Positions 53,968-63,669 of a stretch of DNA of 64,000 nt are shown here, one piece after another. Position 1 is the stretch's first letter. Each line of letters opens with the position of its first letter. The position numbers and the translations under genes are program-made. This stretch comes from Bemisia tabaci. Lineage: Eukaryota > Arthropoda > Insecta > Hemiptera > Aleyrodidae. Under the pieces are notes generated by a model. That model worked only from the letters and a program-made list of their open reading frames with translations. It ran no database searches and was not told the DNA's origin. The stretch covers positions 23,250,116 through 23,314,115 of the forward strand of contig NC_092801.1 in NCBI RefSeq assembly GCF_918797505.1, given 5' to 3'.

Positions 53968-55458
53968 CTACAGTTTGCAACATCTAGCGTAAGCAGAGCA
54001 TTTTTCAAAGCCTTTTTCGGTTTGGATGTACATTGGCACCCTGAAAAATAAAATCGAACACGTATGACAATCTGTGAAAGCGCGAACTTATTAGAAACAT
54101 TTGCAACAGTCGCAACATTCATAAATAATGAAGAAAACATTCAACCTGTCAAGGTTCGGTTACATGAAAGAGGCTAAACCAAGAATTATGAGCAAGTATG
54201 TACTGAAAGTCACCTAAATTTTATCGGTGCTTTGCAAATTATTTTTTATTGTGGCGAAAAGAAAATGCACTTTATTCACAGTCCCATCTCTGAAGTTTTC
54301 CTAGGGTTGCAGAAACTGCCAAGTGACAATTTCACAGCAGAGTGCACCTGTCTCTTTTAAAAAGAAAGGATGGTTGTGCGTTCTCAGCAAAGTTCCAAAT
54401 ACTTGAATCTTTCCGATTTTTTTCTCACCCTTATACCGAATGAGTTTTTTTGTAGTTACGGACCATGTATATGTAGACACGTCGCACATTGACAAATGAG
54501 TGATCTAAGACATTAATAGTTGAACAACTGAGCCACCAGTGGCGTGTCGAGCACTTCGCGATGTATCGATTGATCTGCCAATTAAATCTATGGAAAAGGA
54601 TCGATATACAGGGTGTTTGCAACGAGCACCTTAATAACCGATTTTTTTCCTTAGCTTCAAATGGGGAAAAATCGATCATTTACGCCTCGCTCCTGTGAGC
54701 CTCCATAGTGAAGTGACGATTGTGACGTCTCAGAATCGTATCTCTCACTTTAGAAAAAAAAACTATGTGATTGAATTTCACCCAAATACTATTCAGTTTA
54801 TTCGGCCTAGCATTACATAAATCCCACCTGATCTCGGGTTAGCTCATTGCTCGATACTTTTTATAGTTTTCCATTCAACTTTTAAAACAAAGCTAACTTG
54901 AAGCAAGGTAAATCATATAGATTTTCTAGGATAATGCTTGATTTGCCATAAAAAAATGAAATATGACAGGAAAGCAACGTCATGAATAGGACGTTTCTGT
55001 ATGCCTGTAAAATATTCGACCCTTTGAAATTGCTAATTACCACACTTTCCACCTCTCCCCCCCCCCCCAGGATTTTACAAGGGCCCCTAAATATTTTTAG
55101 TGGGACCTCATTCATATTTACATAACTTTTAAGAGAAAAATTATGTAAGATTTGCTTACAAGATTTTGTCACATTGTGATCAGCCTAGGTTTTCACATTT
55201 GCCTGTAACATCTAAAACAAATTCAAGAACTTACTTATAGTGATCTCCTTCGCAGCAAGTTTGAATATACTCCTTGTGGCACTTAATAAGAAGGTCCACG
55301 CCATCAGTTTTATCCACTTTCTCAACATCGATCGTCTTCAGCGGTTGTCTCCCAATCTGAGGTTTCTCGATTTTCACTTGACTTTCCATATGTATAGACC
55401 CCAAAGGTCCGCCTTGAACCATTGCCACAAGCAAAAGAGTCACCACCCACGACAGCAT
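53968..55458 (-). CDS. Small secreted six-cysteine protein, two coding exons
   Basis: Coding exon 1 is 55458-55235 and coding exon 2 is 54040-53968; the intron 55234-54041 starts GTAAGT and ends TTTTTCAG. The exons join in phase 2 to give a 98-residue protein. It opens with a clear signal peptide (MLSWVVTLLLVAMVQG). The middle (KIEKPQIGRQPLKTIDVEK) is basic and polar. The carboxyl half has the spacing C-x7-CC-x19-C-x5-CC and then ends in Lys-Leu and a TAG stop. Six cysteines suggest three disulphides. Upstream, ATTTGCAG lies 8 bases before the start ATG, so the ATG sits in an exon behind a 5' UTR intron. I do not recognise the family; a lineage-specific secreted (for example salivary, gut or haemolymph) protein is possible but is inference. 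The long intron holds a family B MITE (54537-54695). Confidence 0.8.
54537..54695. mobile_element. hAT-like family B MITE in the intron, 8-bp TSD
   Basis: CAGTGGCGTGTCGAGCAC to TACGCCTCGCTCCTG, flanked by TGAGCCAC (54529-54536) and TGAGCCTC (54696-54703), one mismatch. Confidence 0.82.
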
Positions 55459-55509
55459 TTTCTCCTCTGCAAATAGTTAGTCAACATTTAAAATATAAAA
55501 TAATTTTAT

Positions 55510-55592
55510 GAGGTTCGCCGTTAGACGGCCCAACCTCCAGGGGGGCGCTTAGCCATAGCGGGGAGCGTAGCCCCCTCCCCCCTGTTTGCCCG
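55510..55592. mobile_element. GC-rich Helitron-like end fragment
   Basis: GACGGCCCAACCTCCAGGGG and GGGGAGCGTAGCCCCCTCCC resemble the CCGC...GGCCCAACC and GGGGCGTAGCCCC blocks of Helitrons 1 and 2. The termini are not intact. It lies in the intron upstream of the secreted-protein start codon. Confidence 0.35.
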
Positions 55593-55855
55593 AATAAAAA
55601 CCAAAATACTCCTGAAGGATATTTTACACCCACTAGAATCCCCGGAGTGTATGGGGTCAAGTAAAAATCCACTCCCCTCATTCAAAATATCTGGATCTGC
55701 CAATGCGCTTTGCGGGCCCCCATGGGTTAATCTAAGGAGAACGGGCCCATTTAGGGACTACCTCTTTTTGACAGCCGCAGAAATTATTAAAATTGGCCCG
55801 GCATGTGAACGAAAGAACAAAATGTGGCACGAGAACTATTCTTACCAGAATCACA

Positions 55856-55905
55856 AAACTTAGACTTGCTCAGTGGTGAGTAACTCTACACTAACTGGGA
55901 ATAGA
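55856..55905 (-). other. Probable 5' noncoding exon of the secreted-protein gene
   Basis: On the minus strand GTGATTCTG is followed by GTAAGAAT, a good donor at 55855-55854, in the right place to pair with the acceptor at 55468-55467. Upstream, CTATAAG and CCCAGTTAG could serve as TATA-like and initiator-like sequences, and a second TATAAAG lies near 55985. The start of the exon is approximate. Confidence 0.4.
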
Positions 55906-56213
55906 TCTTATAGGAAGTGCTCATCGATCTTATCAGTTGTTTTGCTGCTGTTCGATAAGAAGTTTGATCAATTGATGATTCAAAACTTTATATGAGAACA
56001 ATGAATCGAAATATTTTAGTTGAAATAGTCCTACTGCTCAACTACTAGTACTTTTAGTGTTTATTGATTCAAAATAACGTCGAAGCCCAAGTTTTTTACA
56101 CAATTTCAATTTTTTGGGAGTATTGGGAGCGTTGGGACTTGAAAGGATGTAAACAGATCGAACAATTTACAAAGCGTCCAGAGGCATGTGTATTTCTTAC
56201 ATTGACATCCGTC

Positions 56214-56332
56214 CAGTGGCGAGGCGCAAACGATCGATTTTCGATATTTTACCATTTGAAGCTATGATAAAGAATCGATTATTTAGGTATTCATTGCAAA
56301 CACTCTGTTTATCGATCCGTTTTCGTAGGGTT
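56214..56332. mobile_element. Family B MITE, right end lost
   Basis: CAGTGGCGAGGCGCAAACGA through TTTATCGATCCGTTTTCGTA. Confidence 0.75.
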
Positions 56333-56753
56333 ATGTGGGTTTATGCGTCTGTAAATATGTTGACTTTGAACGCACATTACGAGAACTTTTTTTTTACAAA
56401 ATTGTGATGATTAACTTCTGCTGACGTTTTGTTTCTTTCTTTGTTCCAGGTCCCTTGATTCTTCGGATAAAAATAGACATTAGATTGTCGTTCATTCATC
56501 AATCCTTCCGGAATGATTCTGAGGCAAATATCCTTAATTCTAAAAATTCTATTCTATTCCAACAAGCTGCGTTAAAGGGGATTTTGTAAACGAAAATTAC
56601 CATAGTCGGGCAAGAATCGAGAATTTTTACTGTTCAAGGTGCAATAAAAAAGAAAAGAAGTTTTAGTTCCCGAGAAATGGGATTGCTTCGGACGAAGTGC
56701 GTGGCAGTGAACTAATGATCGTTATCGGTGAAAATGAGAACATCTTAGTGCAG

Positions 56754-56931
56754 GCCGAATGCGGTGTTCAAACCCTCGGAATTTACTACCGGAGATCCCC
56801 ATTTCGAAATTAATGTAATGACATTAGACGACATGATTCTGTCCGTCAGCGATAAGATGGAAGAGGCTTGTTCCAGTCGAGAGACCGGCAAATGGATGTC
56901 CAGCACAAGCTCCATTCCAGATCAATTTAAG
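56754..56931 (+). CDS. Internal coding exon of an unrecognised gene
   Basis: An acceptor (ATCTTAGTGCAG, ending at 56753) and a donor (TTTAAG then GTAAGG at 56932) frame 178 nt that are open in one frame. The first base completes a codon from an upstream exon; the end is on a codon boundary. It translates as PNAVFKPSEFTTGDPHFEIN, VMTLDDMILSVSDKMEEACS and SRETGKWMSSTSSIPDQFK. The composition is soluble and balanced, unlike the repeat-derived frames around it. The frame is closed by TAG just upstream of the acceptor (56746-56748), supporting an exon edge here. Neighbouring exons are not visible. An alternative acceptor (TTTCTTTGTTCCAG, ending 56449) may mark a 5' noncoding exon of the same gene. 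I do not recognise the product. Confidence 0.6.
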
Positions 56932-56997
56932 GTAAGGTTAATCACAATCAACCTTCTCCTGTGTATTCCTTCGTCTGAATTTGGGCCGTTGTAAACT

Positions 56998-57077
56998 GAA
57001 CATATTTATGCTAAAAGGAACTATGTGCATTGGGATTGCGTGTAACATAGTTCCTTTTAGCATAAATACGTCCAACC
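56998..57077. mobile_element. Family I short foldback
   Basis: TTTATGCTAAAAGGAACTAT pairs with ATAGTTCCTTTTAGCATAAA around CATTGGGATTGCGTG. It begins 66 bases inside the intron after the exon at 56754-56931. Confidence 0.8.
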
Positions 57078-57146
57078 TTCGGATTTTCACACGGCGTTTT
57101 TCCTCAGAACAGTGAAATGGCCCCTCCTTGTTTTACATCCCTGAGA

Positions 57147-57386
57147 CGCACAGTGGATCGAGTCAATGAGAGAGGTCGGACATGCAATTTTTTATCTAAA
57201 ACCGCAAATTTCGATGTTGAATTTGTCGCGTATTGAATTTTAAGGCGTGTTCCTGAAAGAGAATTTCACGAGTAAACCAATGGGCCCATTCTTAAGACTT
57301 TAAAAGTTTGCATCAACGGATGTAAGTATAGGCCTTTAAAGTTCCCAAAGTCCAACCTCTCCTATTGACTCGATCCTTTGTGAGGC
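57147..57386. mobile_element. Family D MITE
   Basis: GCACAGTGGATCGAGTCAAT to GACTCGATCCTTTGTGAGGC. Confidence 0.82.
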
Positions 57387-57592
57387 GAATTTCTGCTCAT
57401 ATTTTATTTTTTAGAAGAGAGATAAACCTATCTCAGAGCTTAAAATCTATAAAGAATAGTTCAACAGCAGGGAAGGAAAATCGAAGAAATTTTCAAGAAA
57501 TTGCGTCGACTGGTTTTCCATGGAAAAAATAAAGTATGACAGGAAGTTTGCAACGTCGCAAACGGAGATACGTGGTTTTGCACTTCGGCCGT

Positions 57593-58110
57593 CGCAAAGT
57601 GGATCGAGTCAATCAGAAAGGTCGGACACACAATTTTTGACCAAAACTGCAAATTTTTATGTTTATTTCGTTACATTTCAAACTTTTAGGGGTGTTTCTA
57701 GATGAAAATTTCACGAGGAAACCAATGGGGCCACTTTTAAAACCCCAAAAGTCTGCATGAACGGAGTTATAAGCCTTTAAAGTTATTCCAAATTCCAGAG
57801 CCAAGTCAGCCAGCCTTCTATTTTAAGCGTATGCAACAAGCTTATCCTTTGAACACCAAAAGTTGCATCCAGGCGCACACTGGAACGAGTCTTTGGAACA
57901 AGTTGAACATGAATTTTTTAACGAAGATTGTAAATATTGATGTTTATTTCGTCACATTTCAAACTTTTAGGGGTGTTTCTAGAATAAAATTTCACGAGGA
58001 AACCAATTGGACCACTTCTAAAACCTCAAAAGTTTGCATGAACGGAGTTATAGGCCTTTAATTTTTCCAAATTTTGTCCGACCTCTCCTATTGACGCGAC
58101 CCACTGTGCG
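57593..58110. mobile_element. Two family D copies, partly fused
   Basis: The first runs from CGCAAAGTGGATCGAGTCAA to about 57800, ending in TAAAGTTATTCCAAATTCC. The second begins about 57885 and ends CGACCCACTGTGCGACGG. Each has its own AAACTTTTAGGGGTGTTTCT and TGAACGGAGTTATA. Confidence 0.75.
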
Positions 58111-58580
58111 ACGGCGGAAATTTGCGTCTCCCTCGAGCCTTCTTGCATACGTGCCCAAGAAATAATAGAGCAAGGAGGGATTTTAACAACCATAATCAAT
58201 TTACCCGGCGCGCGGGAGTGAGCCAGGACCTCGTGGCCCCGTATTTCATTACGCCGTCTGATATACTTTAAAATATTACCTTAAATCAAAGCATCCCCTC
58301 GCGCCACGCCCAACGGGCGGAAAATTATTTTTCCACCGAATAATTTCCCAACAAATACGCAGAGCTCCGGGAAATCCTTCGTCGTCGGTTACTCTCTCGC
58401 GGCGAAAAATTAGCCGGCTCGTTTCAAGGGCGTTACACTTGGACTGCATTTCGCAATAAGGAACTACTATTTCTAGCTCGTTTTATGAACAATAACGTAC
58501 GTGCTACCAATCTTTCTCCGCATGCAGATGCTTTCTCCCCGTCTTCTTTTTCGTCTTCTTTTTCCTCTTCTTCTGAATCT
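58111..58580. other. GC-rich unique segment
   Basis: CpG-rich (GGCGCGCGGGAGTGAGCCAG), no supported gene. A CTTCTT tract starts at 58538. Confidence 0.4.
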
Positions 58581-58809
58581 CACTGGAAAAAAAAAACACA
58601 TTGGATCTAGAGTCCAGACTCTTAAAAATATCGACAAGAAAAAATACTCTTGATTCAATCAGATTTAAGCTTAAATCAAGAACCAAGCCTCTTAATTTGA
58701 GCGGAGTTCCTTTTGATTTAAGCTTAAATCTGATTGAATCAAGAGTCCTTTTTCTTGTCAATGTTTTCAAGAGTCTGGGCTCTAGGTCCCATGTGTTTTT
58801 TTTCCAGTG
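58581..58809. mobile_element. Family F palindromic element
   Basis: CACTGGAAAAAAAAAACACA to ATGTGTTTTTTTTCCAGTG. The central loop is shorter than at 35628. It sits inside a CTTCTT tract (58538-58580 and 58810-58950). Confidence 0.86.
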
Positions 58810-59406
58810 CTTCCTCTCCCTCTTCGTTTTAATATTGTTCTTTATCCTCCTTTTGTTCTTGTTCTTTTTCTTCTTCTTCGTCTTCTTTCTCCTCTCCTTT
58901 TTCTTCTTTCACATCTATTTCTTATTTTTCTTCCTCTTCCTTCCTTATACTTTGATTTCAGGTCCATTCCATTAGAAATTAAAATGCCGATGTTGTTTTA
59001 AATATGGTTAGAAATCAAGTTTTTATTTTTCCTCAAACAATTTTTTCCTGAGAGATTACAATCAGAGCACCTACACAGAGAGAGTGTAGATAAGTCGGTA
59101 ATTTTGTGGTTAGGTCATGGAGCTTTTAGGGTCCAAAAGGGCAGCCAACCTATAAATTAGCAGCTTCAGCGTCGCGCGAGCCAGCCGTCGGCGCGGCGTG
59201 AACGCATATTAGCGCCTACAAGACTGCATGAATACTTCTCGCATTACGCCAAACGCAGTGCATTCGGTCAGTTGGCCTGAGACGCATATTAGCGCCTACA
59301 AGACCGCACGAATACTTCACGCATTGCGCGTACAGCACAGAGCGCCCTTTAATCCTTGCACTCGCTTGGTGTCAGACCCACCACCGGCTACCGGCTCGGC
59401 TATACT

Positions 59407-59820
59407 AACGTACTTTATGGGGAGAGTTTGGTCACCACGGTTACCACCTCTGATTGGTTCAACCATCTTAGGCTGCATGGAGCCTTCTAGGGCATAAAAA
59501 TGGCAGACGCTGTAAGTAAATGTAAACGCAAAATTACTCAAAATGTAGTTTTATTTGCATATCGCAACGAGAACTTTACTCAAATGCTTAGTTACGACGC
59601 ACTTACATAGTTTAACGGCTAATCATTTGCTGTTTCCGAGAAAAATCATCTTGGATACAGTAAGGTTGGCAGCAAGTGCGGTTGGTGACAACCGTCAAAA
59701 TTTGGCAATGAACCCCCCTCCCATTCTTAAAACAAAAAAATAGCACCGCCATTTTTGGGCCCTAACAATAAGCCCTCCATAACGCCCAGTGTCCATACTC
59801 TCCGTACACAGGTACGCTAA
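59407..59820. mobile_element. Family E MITE, diverged
   Basis: TACTTTATGGGGAGAGTTTG at the left and CTCCGTACACAGGTACGCTA at the right. The body GGTTGGCAGCAAGTGCGGTT matches 6395-6799 and 47461-47865 reversed. No clear target duplication. Confidence 0.7.
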
Positions 59821-60395
59821 AGATTAGCGGTGACATTTTTTGTGTAAGAAGGTTGGGTGCTCTAAGAGCCCTAATTAAAATGCAATTTTTCTAAAACAAA
59901 CTTGTTTTTTCGGTGTGCTATTGGGGCCGGTATCCAGTATCCACCTCCTGTACCACTGTCACCATCAGCATTACCCCCACCCTGCTCTCATAAAAAATGA
60001 CTTCACTTCAACTGTATCGCCGTCTCTCGCCGACAGGCTCACTGCATGACCATGCAATACTAGCATAAACTTAGGACAACTTTGCGTCTCATTTATCACC
60101 GCTCAAGAGGGTGTTAATGTCAAGCGACCTTTCACGGACCGCAATAACTTTTTCGCCGAGCTCTGCGGGACGCTTTAGAACCCTACTTTAAAAAAAAAAA
60201 TTATCCGTAGTGCGGCTTCTGCAAGCCCACGAGACGACAGGAGAAATGGGACTCGGTGTGCGCTCCTCCGTTCGGAGAAGAATATTCATAGATATTGGTC
60301 GAGACTGCGATTTCAACCATAATATTTCACACTAGATTACTTTTTCGCTTCACTGCGTTGCCAAACTTGGCGCGGGCAGTCTCAAATTACAAGTT
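59821..60395. other. Unique segment, no gene supported
   Basis: Mixed-composition DNA without recognisable features. Confidence 0.4.
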
Positions 60396-60925
60396 GTGTC
60401 AGAATGGAGGTGTTGCATGTGTAAGGGATTTGCAATTGACTGCTGTTTCTTTTGTAAAAGTTCGCGAGAAACACGATGGTGCCACTGGTTTTCTCTGAAA
60501 TCATCTCCCAAGCTCAAAAAAAGCTCTCAAAGTGAGGCCAAAATGGAGAGGATATCCCGCCCTACCCTGAGAGTCCACCTCTACATCAAGACAAACTCTC
60601 CATGCAAAGATAGGGAGCAAATACATTAGCAGGGTTGCCGTTTTTTTCACTTTTGGAGTCCCCAAATAAAGTGGCAGCCCTGTCAATGTAGGTTTTTGCT
60701 CCCTATCTTTGCATGGAGAGTTTGTTTTGATGTAGAGGTGGACTCTCAGGGTACTCAGGGCGGGATATCCCCTCCATTTTGGCCTCACTTTGAGAGCTTT
60801 TTTTGAGCTTGGAAGTTGATTTCAGGGAAAACCAGTGGCACCATCGTGTTTCTCGCGAACTTTTACATAAGAATCAACAGTCAAATCGCAAATCCCTCAC
60901 ACATGCAACATCTCCATTCATGACA
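60396..60925. repeat. 530-bp imperfect palindrome
   Basis: TGCATGTGTAAGGGATTTGC mirrors GCAAATCCCTCACACATGCA. Inner arms (AAAGTTCGCGAGAAACACGA / TCGTGTTTCTCGCGAACTTT, then CTCTCCATGCAAAGATAGGG / CCCTATCTTTGCATGGAGAG) continue to a loop at about 60630-60690. Arms of about 235 bp, few mismatches or small gaps. Confidence 0.88.
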
Positions 60926-60954
60926 GTTTTTCATTCTTTTGAAGTACAGGATAT

Positions 60955-61165
60955 GCAGGGTGTATCCAAGTCCGGAATTTCCGGGATTCGTACGGATTTT
61001 TTAAGAGCGGTCCGAAGTACTGAAAAAGTGCGGTTTCGTAAGAAGGTCCAGAATTGTTCTCATTTTTTTGTCATTACTATCGGAATTGAAGGAAGAAAGT
61101 AAAATTTTTGAAATTTTTCGAATTTCGTCAAATGAAGGTACTGAAAAAGTACTGAATTTTTCTGA
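60955..61165. mobile_element. Family H element
   Basis: CAGGGTGTATCCAAGTCCGG, GTACTGAAAAAGTGCGGTTT and GGTACTGAAAAAGTACTGAA. The right terminal repeat is missing. Confidence 0.7.
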
Positions 61166-62175
61166 GCTTATATATTTTTCTTGAGGAATATTGTCACTTA
61201 TTTCTGCTGCCTTGCCTAAAACCGCACGTCATTTTTTGTGCACTTCAGATATCGGATTAAATATAATATCGGATAATAATTCTGCTGTCTCGTTTTGATA
61301 TAATGGAGAATCGCACACACAAATTTTATTGCTTCATCTGAAAGTGCTTAATGAGTTGAGTTTAGCGGTATTTTTCATAATGTTTTCCTGGCATGGGGAA
61401 TTAGAGAAAAATAGATTTAAAAGTGAGAAAATGTGCCGCCTTATGACGTCATCTGGCAGCATTTTCTATTTAAACACATGTATCTTAGCAGATTAGGTTA
61501 TTTTGTCATATTTTCTCCAATAATTGTTCAATTTAGAAACCAAGGATATCCTCGTACTCAGTTGTCCCAGAAGTATCATTTTAAAGATGAAATTCACAAA
61601 ATTTAAGACACCTGCAAATTCTCTATTGAGATGAATTTTACTGTTTTAGCAATTTTAGTAATTTTATCTATAAGAGTTTAGACGAATTTTGAAGGAAACT
61701 CGGTTTCGAAAATTTGACATTTACTGCTCTCTTCGCTATCACGGCATTATTTAGGCATTTCCGTGCTGTCCCTACACACAGGTACTTTCACAAAATCCGT
61801 GTACGACAGGTAAAATAAATAAAATTTGCCTAAGGTAGGTTTGGCAACAGGGGTCCCGATGTTATTCCTACCCCCGTCGTCCTCGTCCTTCATTCATTTC
61901 CCCTGCCCGGATGCCTTTCCCGCCGCTATTACTCCGATCGCCCCCCGGTCCTCGTAAATGTTCGCCGATACGATATTACCGCCGTGCGCCGTGCGCCGCC
62001 CCGTCGGTAGTTGATACTTCACCGCAATACTTTTGCCTCCGCGGTTAAACCAGATTACACAATTGCCAATTTATTTCGCGTGCCTCCGTCTCTCGTGCCG
62101 AGAGCTCGAGGAAATCCGTACGTGAGGTCTCCGAGTTATTGCGTCCGGGAGATCTGAATGTTTCGAGACTCAGGA
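61166..62175. other. Unique region with a family C scrap and GC-rich core
   Basis: A family C right end (CTGCTCTCTTCGCTATCACG) is at 61730-61747. The core at 61860-62165 is GC-rich with CGCCGTGCGCCGTGCGCCG. No supported gene. Confidence 0.4.
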
Positions 62176-62297
62176 TCGGACGCATTTCTGTCAAACGGAA
62201 CTAGGTGCATTGAGACATGAGCCCTGTTATGCATGTATACTTATGGGTCTCAGGGCTCATGTCTTAATGCACATAGTTCCGTTTGACAGAAATACGT
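62176..62297. mobile_element. Family I foldback inside a family J element
   Basis: CGGACGCATTTCTGTCAAAC pairs with GTTTGACAGAAATACGTTTG. The inner arms GACATGAGCCCTG / CAGGGCTCATGTC also pair. Confidence 0.85.
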
Positions 62298-62470
62298 TTG
62301 TGCGAATTTAGGTGCAAATTTCAGTGAATTTCCTGCTAAGTGCGAAGCAAATTCCGTAGGATTTTCAAAGAAATTCGCACAAACGTACTCTAGTAAAAAA
62401 TTAAATCGCCCGGTTAAAGTAGACAGTGGCTGATGTGCCTTGGTTCCTTTCTGCTAAACGCGGTCCAATT
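62298..62470. mobile_element. Family J right half
   Basis: GTGCAAATTTCAGTGAATTT through TTCTGCTAAACGCGGTCCAA. Confidence 0.75.
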
Positions 62471-62594
62471 GGACGTATTTCTGCCAAACGGAGCTATGTG
62501 CATTAAGACATGAGCCCTGTTATGCATGTATCCTTATGGATCTCAGGGCTCGTGTCTTAATGCACTTAGTTCCGTTTAGCAGAAATAAGTTTGA
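62469..62594. mobile_element. Family I foldback
   Basis: TTGGACGTATTTCTGCCAAA pairs with TTTAGCAGAAATAAGTTTGA. The inner ATGAGCCCTG / CAGGGCTCGT arms also pair. Confidence 0.85.
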
Positions 62595-62838
62595 TTGGAC
62601 CACGTTTAGTAGAAAGGAACCAAGGCACATTAGCAACAGGGCAATTTAATATTTTACTAGAGAACGTTTGTGCGGATTTCTTTGAAAATGCTGAGGAATT
62701 TGCTTCGCACTGAGCTGAAAATTCACTGAAATTCGCACGTAAATTCGCACGACCGTTTCATGTAAAAAATTAAATTGCCCAATTAATTTGGCAATAGCTG
62801 ATGTGGCTTGGTTCCTTTTTGCTTGACGCAGTTCAATT
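62593..62838. mobile_element. Family J foldback MITE
   Basis: TTGGACCACGTTTAGTAGAA mirrors TTTTTGCTTGACGCAGTTCA. The inner parts GGAACCAAGGCACATTAGC / GCTGATGTGGCTTGGTTCC also pair. Confidence 0.82.
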
Positions 62839-62899
62839 CTACGGCATTTAATAGCGCGGATCCTTCGAAATTAAGGGTTTTGAAAAATACAGATTGTTA

Positions 62900-62996
62900 C
62901 CTCTGCGCACAGCGCACACCGTACTTGGAACTCGTCGACCAGAACATGGCTCCAGCTCACTTCATTATATTACGACTCTATGTACTCTATGTACTC
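62900..62996. mobile_element. Partial copy of the window-edge inverted-repeat element
   Basis: CGCACACCGTACTTGGAACT, CGTCGACCAGAACATGGC and ATTACGACTCTATGTACTCT match the reverse complement of 63670-63752. The copy ends only a few bases into the intron of the adjacent exon. Confidence 0.7.
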
Positions 62997-62998
62997 AC

Positions 62999-63259
62999 GG
63001 TAAGGAGAATGACGGCTGGGTCAACTCTATCGGCCACAAGGCACGGGTCACTTGTGTCAACGGAGGGCGTTCGTCCGCCGGAAGTGTGATCACGGTTGGT
63101 AGATCCGCCCATCCGGTATTCTGAAGGTTCGACGTCGAAAGCTGAGACGTTGATGATACTTCTCCTTTGGTGCTTGATACGATCGGCGTCGAAGTGACGA
63201 AGTTTTGTCCGGGGCCGAAAGCAGGGGACGGTGTGGGATTAGAGTTCTCTGTAGTCGAA
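62999..63259 (-). CDS. Internal exon of a Ser/Thr/Pro-rich protein, unrecognised
   Basis: On the minus strand CTTATCACTTCATTGCAG (ending at 63260) precedes, and TTACC then GTGAGT (62998-62993) follows, 261 nt open in a single frame. The other frames hit stops. It begins with the last base of a split codon and ends with two bases of one. The sequence is STTENSNPTPSPAFGPGQNF, then VTSTPIVSSTKGEVSSTSQL, and ends VITLPADERPPLTQVTRALW and PIELTQPSFSL. Ser, Thr and Pro dominate, as in mucin-like or disordered linker regions. GC-rich third positions set it apart from the AT-rich repeats nearby. Other exons must lie beyond the visible region. Confidence 0.6.
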
Positions 63260-63669
63260 CTGCAATGAAGTGATAAGGTACGGTTGACGCAGGCTTTCGA
63301 CAATCCTCGTAAATATCATTTATAATTTAGTTATTCTAAAATGGACGACGCTAAGCATAAATGAACCAAGCCACATTAGCGATTGCCAGGTGGGCAGTTT
63401 AATCTTTTCCATGGAAACGGTTTCAGTGGTGCAAAATTTTCACTCGTAAATTGCATTTTTACTGGAAAGCCGTCCGGCATACCTCCTTGAGAATTTTTTC
63501 TGCATTAATTTCTAATTTTATGCATAAAGTCAGTATAGTTTGGACAGAAATCGCTTATAGTCTCATGATTGTAAAAAAAAAAATTGAATTTTTTGGGTCC
63601 ATTTAGCAAACTTGGAATAAATTCCGTTCCTTTATTTGAGACACCCCAGGAATTATAGTATGCCACACA
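63260..63669. other. Intron-like DNA with a family J left end
   Basis: At 63352-63400 CGCTAAGCATAAATGAACCA and CACATTAGCGATTGCC represent a diverged family J end. Nothing else recognised. Confidence 0.45.

Noticed and set aside
58601..58975. 124-codon open frame
   Set aside because: The first half translates the family F hairpin and the second half a pyrimidine tract.
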